A DNA stretch of 64,000 nt from Hymenobacter nivis (lineage in GTDB: Bacteria; Bacteroidota; Bacteroidia; Cytophagales; Hymenobacteraceae), in assembly GCF_003149515.1 (NCBI RefSeq), contig NZ_CP029145.1:1550001-1614000 (forward strand), in the 5' to 3' direction. The notes under the pieces were generated by a model, which was given only the letters and a program-made list of their open reading frames with translations, ran no database searches and had not been told where the DNA came from. The translations under genes and the position numbers were made by a program. The stretch's first letter is position 1. Each line of letters begins with the position of its first letter. Below are positions 8,914 through 18,686 of the stretch, piece after piece.

Positions 8914-9363
8914 ATGGGCCTGTACCACCTCATTTACCAAAGCCGAGCCCTGCAGCCCTTCGATACGCCGGCCCTGACGGCACTGCTGTACCAAGCCCGC
9001 GCCTTCAACCGCGCGCATCATCTTTCGGGCCTGCTGCTACACACGCCCGACGACCGGTTTTTTCAGATTCTGGAGGGCGAGGAAGACGTGGTGCGGACGC
9101 TCTACTACGACCATATCATGGCCGACCCGCGCCACTACCGCTGCCGCCTGGTGGGCGCCGGGGCCTGCGCCGAGCGCAGCTTTGCCGATTGGAATATGGG
9201 CTTCCGCGTGGCCAGCGCCGCGGAGCTGCACGCGCTGCTGGCCGCCGCTACCCCCACCGGGCAAGTGCCATTTGCCCCGCAGCCCCGTGTGCGCCCCGAG
9301 CTGCTAAAGATGCTGCTGGATTTTGTAGCCAACCACGAGCTGGAACCCATTAGCCACTCGTAA
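8914..9363 (+). CDS. BLUF-domain blue-light sensor
   Basis: 149 residues, essentially one BLUF domain that would bind FAD and respond to blue light. The key residues known from AppA/PixD are all present: Y8 in LIYQSRA, N32 in RAFNRAHHLSGLL, Q51 in RFFQILEGEE, and W93/M95 in FADWNMGF. The C-terminal 45 residues hold a short helical extension (RVRPELLKMLLDFVANHE) with no enzymatic output, as in PixD-like short BLUF proteins that act by protein contact. A PAS histidine kinase follows about 400 bases downstream on the same strand and could be a partner, though a terminator-like hairpin lies between. Confidence 0.9.
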   Translation: MGLYHLIYQSRALQPFDTPALTALLYQARAFNRAHHLSGLLLHTPDDRFFQILEGEEDVVRTLYYDHIMADPRHYRCRLVGAGACAERSFADWNMGFRVASAAELHALLAAATPTGQVPFAPQPRVRPELLKMLLDFVANHELEPISHS

Positions 9364-9409
9364 TCACCGGGTTGTTAGCTGTTTATAATAATTTTTAAGT
9401 AAGATTCCG

Positions 9410-9525
9410 CGTCCCGATCCGACGGTGAAGCCGTCCAACCAGTTACCGTGTGCTCCGTCTGGCCGGTCGTACGGGCATCGTTCACGCAACAACCGGTCGG
9501 ACGGCTTCACCGTCGGATCGGGGCG
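9410..9525. repeat. Imperfect 35-bp inverted repeat
   Basis: Arms 9410-9444 and 9491-9525 match at about 32 of 35 positions (shared core CCGATCCGACGGTGAAGCC) around a 46-base spacer. It encodes nothing, lies between the BLUF gene and the next kinase, and resembles the element at 1462-1550 in arm edges and spacing. Confidence 0.65.
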
Positions 9526-9620
9526 TGGGCAACCGTAGTAAGCAAAAGCTGCGGCTTGTCAGCCTGGGACCTGATTTTCGTCATAGAAGCTGCTTTCGGG
9601 CGAGCGTAATCTTGTAGTGT

Positions 9621-9662
9621 GCCACTCGCACCGCGCCCGCTGGGCGGGCGAGTGGCATTTTT
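9621..9662 (+). terminator. Hairpin with T-run before kinase gene
   Basis: GCCACTCGC (9621-9629) pairs with GCGAGTGGC (9648-9656) with a GC-rich middle, followed by ATTTTT. It looks like an intrinsic terminator separating the BLUF gene from the kinase at 9765, although it may also be part of the nearby repeat-rich spacer. Confidence 0.45.
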
Positions 9663-9764
9663 CGAGGGGCCCTACCCCCGTTTTGGCGGTTGCAGGGCCC
9701 CGGCATCGTCAATGCCGGGGCCACCCGCGCATCATCCCAGCCTCACTTTATCGATTAAATACTA

Positions 9765-10895
9765 ATGCCAGATTTAGCCGATTTCTTTCAGGACCAGGCG
9801 GAAACCAGCACCCACGTTCAGTTTGTGTACGACCTCACGGCGGGCAGCATCGTGTACGTCAACGCCGCGTATGAGCAGGTTTTCCAGGGCACCTGCGGCC
9901 TGGTGAACGCTGAGCTGCCGGACTTGCTCCAGCGCCTGCACCCCGACGACCGGGCCTACCTGGCGCACTACTGGGCGCGGTGGCAGCAGGGCCCGCCCGC
10001 CAACGAGGTAGAGGTGCGCCTGCTGCAAGCGGGCCAGCCGCACCAGTGGTTCTGCCTCACGCCCTCTTACCAGCAAGATGCGCAGGGCCGGGTGCTACTC
10101 GGGGGCACCCTGCGCGATACCAGCGTGCTGAAGCGCTACCAGGAAAACGCCGACCTGTTCAACAGCCGCAAAAACGCCACGCTCGAAATTCTCTCGCACG
10201 ACCTCAGCGGCGCGTTCATCATGGTACAGCAGATTGCCGAGTTTCTGCGGGAGGAAGTAACCGCGCCGCTCAACAGCCGGGTGCCCGATATGCTGGGCGT
10301 GCTGGAAACCACCAGCCGCGACAGCGTAAAAATGATTCGCGAGCTCATCAACCTGGAGTTCCTGACCTCGGCCAATACCGACCTGAAAGTGGACCGCGTG
10401 GACGTGGGGGCCGTGCTGCGCGTGCCCCTCGACCAGCTCCAGACCGGCCAGCGGGTGCTCGGCCACGCCTTCACCTACACGGTGCCCGCCGAGCCGATAT
10501 ACGCCAACATCGACGTCAATAAGTTCACGCAGGTGCTCATTAACCTGGTCAGCAACGCCTTCAAATTCACCCCCGACGCTGGCCTCGTGGCCGTGCACAT
10601 CGAGCCGGGCCCCGGCGTAGTCCGCATTCGCGTGGTAGACGAGGGCATCGGCATTCCACTCGCCATGCAGCCGTACTTGTTCGAGCGGTTTACCAAGGCC
10701 CGCCGGCCGGGCCTGCGCGGCGAAACCACCACCGGGCTGGGCCTGGTCCTGTGCAAAACCATCGTGGAGTGGCACCACGGCCACATTTCCGTGGCCAGCC
10801 AGGAGGGCCAGGGCAGCACATTCACCATCGAGATTCCACGGGCCGAAACCGTGGACACGACGGCTCCGGTGGGAGCGGTTGAGGTGCTGAAGTAA
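9765..10895 (+). CDS. PAS-domain histidine kinase
   Basis: 376 residues, cytoplasmic. The PAS fold is at about 10-130 (THVQFVYDLTAGSIVYVNAA, LQRLHPDDRAYLAHYW), followed by HisKA with H145 in LEILSHDLSG (H-D rather than H-E). The ATPase part has FTQVLINLVSNAFKFTPDAG, VVDEGIGIP and TTTGLGLVLCKTIVEWHHGH. There is no receiver domain and no adjacent response regulator. The closest neighbour is the BLUF sensor upstream, so a light-linked role is possible but unproven. Confidence 0.85.
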   Translation: MPDLADFFQDQAETSTHVQFVYDLTAGSIVYVNAAYEQVFQGTCGLVNAELPDLLQRLHPDDRAYLAHYWARWQQGPPANEVEVRLLQAGQPHQWFCLTPSYQQDAQGRVLLGGTLRDTSVLKRYQENADLFNSRKNATLEILSHDLSGAFIMVQQIAEFLREEVTAPLNSRVPDMLGVLETTSRDSVKMIRELINLEFLTSANTDLKVDRVDVGAVLRVPLDQLQTGQRVLGHAFTYTVPAEPIYANIDVNKFTQVLINLVSNAFKFTPDAGLVAVHIEPGPGVVRIRVVDEGIGIPLAMQPYLFERFTKARRPGLRGETTTGLGLVLCKTIVEWHHGHISVASQEGQGSTFTIEIPRAETVDTTAPVGAVEVLK

Positions 10896-11396
10896 GCCTA
10901 AACCACCAATTCGCCACCCCGCGAACGTGACGCACACGCTGGCACAGCTGCCGGCTCATGGGGGCAGCCGCCAGCAAGGCATTCGAGCAGCGAAAATTAC
11001 GGGGGGCCCAGCGGCCCTCGATAAGCGCGATACCCGCAGTTCCGCAAAGCTGCGAAGCAGAGCCGTAGTACCGCCCCGCCTTAGCGCGGCCAGCGTCGTG
11101 GCGCACTATGAGAGTACCCGCCGCCCGCCGCTCGCTAATGGCCCCGACCAAGTGGCTGGTATAGGTCAGGGCTTGGCCGGCGGGGCAGAAAAAAATAGGC
11201 AACCAAATGGAAGTGCCTGACACAAAAACGTGTTAAAAATCAACACTAAGCATAATATTAGTCATGCGGACGGCTGCTGACCGCGCGTAACTTTGCATTA
11301 CCGCTTCGCTGGGGCCGCCGCCGGGTAACGGGCCAGCGCGGGGGCCATTGCTTGCTGCCCATTCACTTTTAAGTACCATCCAAAACCCTTCCCTTT
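10896..11396. other. Intergenic region with one promoter-like box
   Basis: No convincing gene. Frames on both strands have Arg/Ala-rich shadow composition. A TAnnTTTG match, TAACTTTG at 11288-11295, lies about 100 bases before the gene at 11397 and could drive it; no clear -33 element was seen. Confidence 0.35.
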
Positions 11397-11897
11397 ATGA
11401 AACAAAACCAGATAATGTCGGCGCTCTACGACACCCACGCGCAGGCTGAGCGGGCCGTCGAGGAGCTGCAAACCAACGGCTACGACATGAAGCAGCTCTC
11501 CATCGTGGGCCAGGAATACCACACCGAAGAAAAAGTAGTGGGCTACTACAACGTGGGCGACCGCATGCTGAACTGGGGCGGCACCGGCGCGTTCTGGGGC
11601 AGCATCTGGAGCCTGCTGTTCGGCTCCGCGTTTTTTCTGGTGCCAGGATTCGGGCCGCTGCTCATTGCCGGGCCATTTGTGATAACGCTGGTGGCAGCCC
11701 TTGAGGGGGCGGTGGTGGTGGGCTCCGTCGGCGCGCTGGCCGGGGCCCTGGCCAGCATCGGCATTCCGGAGAATAGCGTGCTCGAATACGAAACGAAAAT
11801 CAAGGCCGGCAAATTTCTGCTCATCGCGCACGGCACCACGGCCGAAGTAGCACGGGCCCGCGAAATCCTGGGCGTGGGCGAACTCACCACGATGTAG
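11397..11897 (+). CDS. General stress / glycine-zipper-like membrane-associated protein
   Basis: 166 residues. The N-terminus has the pattern of the general-stress-protein-17M type domain: SALYDTHAQAERAVEELQTN followed by GYDMKQLSIVGQEYHTEEKV. A central Gly/Ala-rich hydrophobic hairpin (WGSIWSLLFGSAFFLVPGFG, then LEGAVVVGSVGALAGALASI) would insert in or lie on membranes. The C-terminus (FLLIAHGTTAEVARAREIL) repeats the ferredoxin-like fold. Usually linked to osmotic or envelope stress; exact function unknown. Confidence 0.75.
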   Translation: MKQNQIMSALYDTHAQAERAVEELQTNGYDMKQLSIVGQEYHTEEKVVGYYNVGDRMLNWGGTGAFWGSIWSLLFGSAFFLVPGFGPLLIAGPFVITLVAALEGAVVVGSVGALAGALASIGIPENSVLEYETKIKAGKFLLIAHGTTAEVARAREILGVGELTTM

Positions 11898-12409
11898 CCC
11901 GATAGACAAGCTTATTGGCAGTCGAGGGCCAGGCGGAATCCGTCTGGCCCTCATTGTAGTCGGCCATCGGCGGCCAGCAACTGAATCAGGAAATTACCCG
12001 CCCCCTGCCCCGCATTATGCAGATAAGCCCTTTGGCTGGCCGGCCGGCCCCACCCGATATCCTGGTTAATATTCCCCAGCTCATCGCGGCCTACTACACC
12101 GACGCGCCGGACCCGAATATTCCGGCCCAGCGCGTGGTATTTGGCACGTCCGGGCACCGGGGCTCGTCGCTGACCCGGACGTTCAATGAGGCGCACATCC
12201 TGGCCATTACCCAGAGTATTTGCCTTTACCGGAAAGCCCATCAGATTGACGGCCCGTTATTTATGGGCATTGACACCCACGCCCTGTCTGGTCCGGCGCT
12301 CGAAACGGCCCTGGAGGTGCTGGCCGCCAACGGGGTGCAGGTGCGGCTGGCGGGCAATGAAGAATACACGCCTACGCCGGTTATCTCGCACGCCATCGTG
12401 ACCTATAAT

Positions 12410-13423
12410 AAAGCTTATTCGGCGTAGTTAGCGAGTTTCGCGTGGACAGGTGCGCGATAGGCGCGGTGCGGGCTGCGCACGCGCAGGTTGTGCAGCCCAC
12501 AGGCCACGACCATGACCGTATCGCGCACCCATTCGCCGCGCAAGCGGATAGTGCCCTGCACCATGTGCAGGCGCTTGATACCGCTGTGCGCGTGTTCGAT
12601 AACGACGCGCAACGGACTCAGCAACTGGTTATACAGCTTTTGGGCAAACGTCAACTCCCGCTTCGGCGGCTTCTTGTGGGGCATCTCCACCACGACCCCG
12701 GTCGGGGCGTGGCCCAGCAAGCCCAAATCCTGCCGTAACACGCAGCCCGCCGGTAGGTGCAGCGCGTACTCGTCGGCCAGTTTTTTGTCGTGCGCTCGCC
12801 CGCTTTCCGTAGCCGAGAGAAAATGCACGTACTGCGTGGAATCGCATAAGGTCATGTTTTTCACGCGGTGCGCTTTTTTTTGGCGCTGTACTCCTCGGCC
12901 TGGGCCTCCCGGTCCGTGTTACGTGGTACGCCCCGCTCGACCCCGTCGTAGGCAAAGACCGGCTCCGGGTGGTTAGCCAGGCGCTGAGCCAACTCGCCGC
13001 CGTCGCGCACGGGCAGCAGCCCGCGCCGGGCCAGCACCTGGTTGAGCACGCCCAGCAGGGCGGTAGCCAAGTGGCTGACGCGCGCTTGCGAAATGCCAAA
13101 GCTGGCGGCCTGGTGCTCTTGCAAGGCGTTGCTTTTGAGGTAGGTGAGCAGAAAAAAGAGCTTTATATCGCTGCCCGCCAGCACGGCGTTGGCCCGCTCG
13201 CGGTGGGCGGGGAACGCCCGTTTGGTTCCTTCCAGGGTGTGGTAGCGGTGGTGGCGCTCCCAGGCCGGGGCAAAGTCGGTCAGCAAGTCGTCAAACTCCG
13301 CCGCTCGCAAGCTGGTTAGGGCCAGAAACTGGCGGGGCCGCTCGCGCAAACTCAGGTAATCCATAGCCAAATTTACGCCTCGCCTACGGGTAGTAACTTA
13401 ACACACACTTCCGAATTAGCTTT
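12410..13423 (-). mobile_element. IS5-type insertion sequence, copy 1 (1014 bp)
   Basis: Terminal repeats AAAGCTTATTCGG at the left and, reversed, AAAGCTAATTCGG at the right, with 3-bp target duplication AAT (12407-12409 and 13424-13426). The size and interior match copy 2 at 35228-36241; I saw one base difference (T at about 13391 versus C in copy 2). It is inserted in pgm, with the transposase facing against it. Confidence 0.9.
12415..13370 (-). CDS. IS5-family DDE transposase made by -1 frameshifting (copy 1)
   Basis: Two overlapping frames: 12861-13370 (helix-turn-helix region, then [20 protein letters not shown]) and 12415-12864 ([43 protein letters not shown]). An A8 run on the minus strand (T8 at 12874-12881) lies where the frames meet; slipping back one base joins EEYSAKKK to HRVKNM as in DDE_Tnp_4 proteins. 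The catalytic triad would be D in YDG, D in the second frame, and E in VIEHAHSG. Full product about 315 residues. Appears intact, so the element may be active. Confidence 0.85.
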
Positions 13424-14756
13424 AATACAGGCCGGCAGAGCGGCTGGGCCGACGGCATCGTGCTGACGCCCTCGCACAACCCGCCCCACGACGGCGGCTT
13501 CAAGTACAACCCGCCCCAGGGCGGCGGGGCCGCTACGGCCGTCACGCAGTGGATTGAAACCAAGGCCAACGAGCTGCTGGCCAATGGCCTGCGCATGGTG
13601 CAGCGCATGCCGCCAGAGCAGGCCCGGCGGGCCCCCACCACGCAGCTACACGACTACCTCAACCCCTACGTGGCCGACCTGGGCAATGTGGTGGACATGG
13701 ACCTGATCCGCGACAGCGGCCTCCACCTGGGCGTTGACCCGATGGGCGGGGCCGGGGTGCACTACTGGGGGCCCATCGCGGCGCGCTATAAGCTGAACCT
13801 CACGGTTATCAACCCGGCGGTGGACCCCACGTTCCGGTTCATGCCCGTGGATTGGGACGGGCAGATTCGGATGGACCCGTCCTCGGCCTACGCCATGCAG
13901 GGCCTGATTGCGCAGAAGGATGCGTTCGACATCGCCTTTGCCTGCGACACTGACCACGACCGGCACGGCATCGTGACCCGCAGCCACGGCCTGCTGCCGC
14001 CCAACCACTACCTGGCTGTGTGCGCCGATTACCTGTTTCAACACCGGCCCGACTGGGGCGGCGCGGCGGCCGTGGGCAAGTCGGTGGTCACCAGCCAACT
14101 GCTCGACCGGGTGGCCGCCCGCTTGGGCCGCCCACTGTACGAAACGCCCGTCGGCTTCAAGTGGTTTGCGGCGGGCCTGCTGGATGGCTCGCTGGGCTTT
14201 GCGGCCGAGGAAAGCGCCGGGGCATCGTTTGCGCGCGGCAACGGCCAGGTCTGGACCACCGACAAGGACGGGTTCATCCCGGCGCTGCTGGCAGCCGAAA
14301 TCACGGCTCGCACCGGCCACGACCCCGGCCAGCGCTACCAAACCCTCACCCGCACGCTGGGCGAGCCGGTAACGGACCGCGTAGAAGCGCCCGCCACGCC
14401 CGCGCAGCAGCACCTGCTGGCAACCCTGACGGCCGGCCAGGTAGCCGGCACCGAGCTGGCCGGCGAGAAAATCACCGCCATCCTAACCCAGGCACCAGGC
14501 AACCACGCCCCCATCGGGGGACTGAAAGTAACGACCCAGAACGGGTGGTTTGCCGCCCGGCCTTCGGGCACGGAGGCCATCTATAAGATTTACGGCGAGA
14601 GCTTTCTGGGGCAGGAACACCTTGATAAGATTATGACGCAGGCCCAGGAGATGGTCGACGCGGCGTTAGCGAAATCGCCTTCCTAAACTGCCCTGACGTT
14701 GCGCCTCACGGGACCCCTGTGAGGCGCACGCAAAAACGGCAAACATCCCTCCCAGC

Positions 14757-16163
14757 ATGAATACGGACAACCTCAATTTCAGCCGGCAATACGGTTTCAT
14801 GCCCACCGAGCTGTCCGGCCTCGATACCCTAATGGAACTGGCCCTGGACCTGCAATGGTCGTGGAACCACGCGGCCGATGCCCTGTGGCAGCAGCTCAAC
14901 GCCGAGCTGTGGGACCGGACCCACAACCCCTGGGTGGTGCTGCAAACGGCCTCGCGCGAGGCCCTGGAGCAGCACCTCGCCGACCCCGCTTTCCGGGGCC
15001 AGGTGGCGGCGTTGATGACGCAAAAACAGCAGGCCGCCGACCGCCCCAAGTGGTTTCGGGAGCAGCACCCGGCGGCAACGCTGAGCTGCGTGGCCTACTT
15101 CAGCATGGAGTTTATGTTGAGCGAGGCGCTGCCGATTTACGTGGGCGGGTTGGGCAACGTGGCCGGCGACCAGCTCAAATCGGCCAGCGACCTGGGCGTG
15201 CCCGTGGTGGCGGTGGGGTTGCTTTATCAGCAGGGCTACTTCCGGCAGGAGATTGACCGCCAGGGCGCGCAGCAGGCTTTATTTCCCTATAACGACCCCG
15301 GCCAGCTGCCCATCACCCCGCTACGGCTGCCTAACGGCGAGTGGCTGCGGCTGCCGATTCGGCTCTCGGGCTTCCCGGTATGGCTGCGCACCTGGCAGGT
15401 GCGGGTGGGCGGCGTAAGGCTCTACCTGCTCGACAGCAACGACCCGGCCAACCTGCCGGTGCACCGCGGCATCACGGCCGAACTGTACGGCGGGGGCATG
15501 GAGCAGCGCATCCAGCAGGAAATCATTCTTGGGATAGGCGGCTGGCAACTGCTTAAGGCGTTGGATATTAAACCTGATGTGTGCCACCTCAACGAGGGCC
15601 ACGCGGCCTTCGTGGTGCTGGAGCGGGCGCGGGCCTGCATGCAGGAAACCGGCCTTGGCTTCGAGGCAGCGCTGGCCGTGACGCGCCCCGGCAACCTGTT
15701 CACCACCCACACGGCCGTGGCGGCGGGCTTCGACCACTTCAGCCCGGCGCTGGTGGACCAGTTTCTGGGTGACTACGCCCGGCAGGAGCTGGGCATCGAC
15801 CTCGATACCCTGCTGGCGCTGGGCCGCCAGAGCCCCACCAACCCCACCGAGCCGTTCAACATGGCGCTGCTGGCCATTCGGGGCTGCGGGGCCGTGAATG
15901 GCGTGAGCAAGCTGCACGGGGTGGTGAGCCGGCAACTGTTTGGCGGGCTGTTTCCGCGCTGGCCTACCGAGGAGGTGCCGGTAGCCCACGTCACCAACGG
16001 CGTGCACATGCCCAGCTGGGACGCCGAGGCCGCCGACGATATCTGGACCACCGCCTGCGGCAAAGACCGATGGCGCGGCGACCTCGCGGCCCTGGCCCAA
16101 ACCATCACACAGGTGCCCGACGCTGCCCTGTGGCAGCTGGCGAACAGCTGCCGGCAGGACCTA
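14757..16163 (+). pseudogene. glgP: Alpha-glucan (glycogen) phosphorylase, 3' half lost at IS630 junction
   Basis: The N-terminus MNTDNLNFSRQYGFMPTELS with LALDLQWSWNHAADALWQQL is the DUF3417 region of the GlgP type found in mycobacteria and many Bacteroidota. VAYFSMEFMLSEALPIYVGG and VCHLNEGHAAFVVLERA are core phosphorylase motifs. The frame leaves the gene at residue about 469 and ends after seven IS-encoded codons. Usual length is about 850, so the C-terminal domain with the PLP-binding lysine is missing and catalysis is impossible. Sequence beyond the IS (17345 onward) does not continue the gene in any frame, so a deletion accompanied or followed insertion. It lies 70 bases after pgm, forming a glycogen-breakdown pair. 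Confidence 0.88.
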
Positions 16164-17344
16164 GTGGTTGAAAAACATTAGCTAGTCGGGTATAATTTAG
16201 CTAGTTTGATGCGAGCGTCGGCCGTTTTGAACTGCCAGTTGCGGGGCTTAGGCCGCGCATTCTGGCGGTCTTGCCACTGTTCTACCACGTGGCGGACCTG
16301 CTCGCTGGAGGTGAACGGCTGGTCGAGGACCTGGCGACTAAGGACGGAGAATTCGATTTCGGCCATGTTCAGCCAGGAGCCGTGGGCCGGGGTGTAGGTG
16401 ATGTCCATCCGTCGCAGATAGGCCTGGGCCACGGCAGGCGGAAAGTGGGCGTAGAAAAAGCTGCGCTTGTGCGTACGCAGGTTATCCATGACCCAGTGCA
16501 CCTTCTTGGCCTCGCGGTAGGTCGAGTCCATCTGCCGGGCCACAAACTGCACCCAGGTGGCGGCTTTGTGGTCGGCCTCGACCGTCAGGCAGCGCCAGCC
16601 CCGTAAGGGCTCCGTGGCCACGAATAACTCCACCACGCCCCGGCGCACGTATTCCGAATCGCGGCAGCGCTGGCCGGTAGAGGTGATAAACGTTTCGTAA
16701 TCCAGTAGTTGCTTGGGCGACTCGTCCAGGCAAACGACCGGATAGTCTGCGTCATAGGGTTGCTCGTAGAGGTCGAGTACCTGCTCCATCTGACAGACAA
16801 AAGAAGCGCTCTGCTCCGCCGGAATCACCCACTGCTGCGGGCCGTTGAACGGCTTGAGTTCGTTTTTTTTAGCAGCCGCGCCACCATCGTGGTCGAGATA
16901 TGTTCGACCACTTGGAGTTCGACCAGCTGGTCGGCCAGCAACTGGAGCTGCCAGCGGGGCTGCTCGTCGGGCGGGGTCTGGCAGAGCAGGGCCAGTAAAT
17001 GGGCTTCCACCCGCCCATCTATCTTCTTGTCCGAACGCGTTTTACGCGGCTTCGGCTCAAACAGGGCCATCCCTTCTTCGCAGAACTGGCGGCGCACCCG
17101 TTCGACGGTTCGGGTACAGACACCCAGCACGGCGGCTAGGTCGGCCGCCGGCCGGCGGCCAGTCTGTTCGTCGCTATTCAACAGAATCTGAATTCGTTGC
17201 AGTTTGGGCGAATGGCTTTTGTATTTCTTTTGCCAGCCTTCCAGGGTCTGGCGTTCTTCTGGGGTCAAATGCAGCCGATACCGTATCATATAGCAAGTGC
17301 TTTTGGAATAAACACCAACCGACTCAGTACTGTTTTTCAACCAG
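16164..17344 (-). mobile_element. IS630-type element A (1181 bp)
   Basis: Ends GTGGTTGAAAAACA (left) and CTGGTTGAAAAACA (right, reversed) are near-identical, with AGTCGG conserved further in. TA flanks both sides (16162-16163, 17345-17346), the usual IS630/Tc1 target duplication. Different from the IS630 elements at 33846 and 50194. Confidence 0.85.
16178..17289 (-). CDS. IS630-family transposase by -1 frameshifting (element A)
   Basis: The first frame starts MIRYRLHLTPEERQTLEGWQ at 17289 and carries helix-turn-helix motifs (DLAAVLGVCTRTVERVRRQF). The second frame, to 16178, has the DDE residues: D in VVCLDES, D in WVMDNLRTHK, E in HGSWLNMAEIEFS. An A8 run on the minus strand (T8 at 16863-16870) at the overlap permits a -1 slip giving LLKKNELKPF, as in related IS630 proteins. 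Predicted fused product about 370 residues. No disabling mutation seen. Confidence 0.82.
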
Positions 17345-17346
17345 TA

Positions 17347-17600
17347 GTCCCCGCAGCGGCCCAAAGCTGCTTCAGCAACCCGCCGCCCGCGCCCGGCCCC
17401 GGCGGGGGCATGATGAACATCATGGGTTTCGCGGATTATCGTCAGGGGGTGGGCTTGGGGGAACGGCCAACTTTACCAGGGCCGCCCCGCTGGCCGGGGC
17501 TTGGGCCTGATTGCCGGACTACTCGCTACCCTTATGAACCGCTGCTACGCAGCGCAGCATCGGGCCGCAGCCGCCGGGGCCCCCGCCGGCTGCGCACGGG
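17347..17600 (+). other. Unidentified coding debris right of IS630-A
   Basis: Pro/Gly-rich sequence (SCFSNPPPAPGPGGGMMNIM) followed, after an apparent frame change, by hydrophobic LGLIAGLLATLMNRCYAAQ. This may be the tail of a small membrane protein, but no family was recognised. It abuts the IS and is not the missing part of glgP. Confidence 0.3.
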
Positions 17601-17801
17601 CTAGCGGGGGCCCCGGGCCAGGGCAGCCAGCGTTTCGCGGTGGCGCTTTTCGGCCTGGTCCTGGTTGTGCGACGCCACGGCCCAGATGGCGGCCGGAATC
17701 CAGCCGATGAGGGTGATGTGCAGCACCCCGCAGAGCAGGCCCTTGAGGAAGTGGCCCCGGAACATCATCGAAATGCCGGGCAGCAGGATGGCGAACAGCA
17801 T
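17601..17801 (-). CDS. Pmp3/YqaE-like small membrane protein
   Basis: 66 residues starting MLFAILLPGISMMFRGHFLK; an in-frame start at 17918 would add 39 poorly hydrophobic residues. Two helices (LFAILLPGISMMF and LLCGVLHITLIGWIPAAIWA) and a charged C-tail (QDQAEKRHRETL) are characteristic of the Pmp3/UPF0057 family, proteolipids linked to membrane potential and salt or cold stress. The downstream end lies in debris from the IS630 region. Confidence 0.75.
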   Translation of the reverse strand: MLFAILLPGISMMFRGHFLKGLLCGVLHITLIGWIPAAIWAVASHNQDQAEKRHRETLAALARGPR

Positions 17802-17844
17802 GGCACAAGAGGAGAAAGGGTGGAGCGAGCAAACATAGTGCATT

Positions 17845-18057
17845 TTGCACCCCGGGGCCCCGGCGCTCATCGTGGCCGGCGACGGCAACGTGATTACCCT
17901 CACGCACACGGCGGCCATCTACTGCCACTTGCCGCGCGCCCAGTTTTGGGTAGTGCCCAACAGCGGCCATAGTACCCCCGTCGAGCACGCCAACGAATTC
18001 AACCGCAAAACCGACGCGTTCTTTCAGACCAGAGCCATTCCCGCTCGCCCGCACTAA
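17845..18057 (+). pseudogene. Alpha/beta-hydrolase C-terminal fragment
   Basis: The frame reads PALIVAGDGNVITLTHTAAI, then ARQFWVV-type sequence (AQFWVVPNSGHSTPVEHANE) and FNRKTDAFFQ to a stop at 18057. This is the final strand, acid loop (GD) and catalytic-histidine region (NSGHSTP) of an alpha/beta hydrolase. The nucleophile elbow and first two thirds are absent and the fragment overlaps upstream sequence of the divergent Pmp3-like gene. A remnant only. Confidence 0.6.
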
Positions 18058-18089
18058 CCGCGCTTAATGACCGCCCGGGCCAGGGCCAC

Positions 18090-18279
18090 TCACAGCGCGC
18101 CAAAAGCAGCCAGCAGGGTTGCCAAGTGCGGGTCGTCAATAGCAACCTGCGGGAGCACTAAGTGCCGGCGGTGCGCCTCCAGGTAGCCAATCAGCCAGTG
18201 AAATTCCGCCGTTTCAACCCAGGGCCGTGGCCCAGGCAATGGCATGGCGGCGCGCGGTTTCGGTCAACAGTTCTTCCAT
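18090..18279 (-). pseudogene. Small hypothetical gene with one frameshift
   Basis: From ATG at 18279: MEELLTETARRHAIAWATAL, then after a one-base shift near 18218 VETAEFHWLIGYLEAHRRHL and DDPHLATLLAAFGAL to TGA. The 190 nucleotides equal 63 codons plus one extra base, fitting a single indel. Family unknown; helical, no signal peptide. Confidence 0.4.
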
Positions 18280-18686
18280 AATGGTATCTAGGGCCAGGGC
18301 CGCGCCAGCAGCGGCCCCGAAAGCCCGGAAACTACGCAAATGCTCCGTGATTTATACGTAAATACGGTACGTTATAATCGCCGCCGGCCCTGCTTTTGCA
18401 CGGCGCAATGTATTTTCCGGAGCACTGGGCCGAAGCTGCCCCCCGCCCTGGGGGCCCCACAAGCGGCGGATTCAGCCGCAGCGGCCAGGCAGCAACAAGC
18501 GGGGCCCTTCAAAAACCGGCCAGAAGTTTGGGCGAGCGCGCCATGCTTTTCGTCGGGCAATTTTCACCCTTGAGCTAAATTATTACCCCTTCCCCTAGCA
18601 CCTAATTATTAGCAGGTGTAATCTTGTGAGTCAATTCGTTCCCCCTATATATTATTTCTAGATAAACCTTTAAAAAAGCATATTCT
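18280..18686. other. Intergenic region without recognised gene
   Basis: GC-rich to about 18570, then AT-rich up to the next ATG, with no promoter consensus I could fix. Short frames here have shadow-like composition. The AT-rich 18575-18686 stretch probably holds the promoter of the gene at 18687. Confidence 0.4.

Larger units (their letters stand above)
12017..14686 (+). pseudogene. pgm: Phosphoglucomutase gene split by IS5-type element
   Basis: Alpha-D-phosphohexomutase that interconverts glucose-1-phosphate and glucose-6-phosphate. The 5' part (12017-12409) contains [20 protein letters not shown]; the 3' part (13427-14686) contains the catalytic serine loop TPSHNPPHDGG, the Mg2+ loop CDTDHDRHG, the sugar loop AEESAGASF and the phosphate loop RPSGTEAIYKIYGES. 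The IS lies at 12410-13423 with AAT duplicated on each side. Removing the IS and one AAT gives VTYNTGRQSGWADGIVLTPS in one frame and a protein of 550 residues, normal for E. coli-type Pgm (546). As present, the upstream fragment lacks the catalytic serine and the downstream one lacks the first domain, so activity should be lost. Confidence 0.9.
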
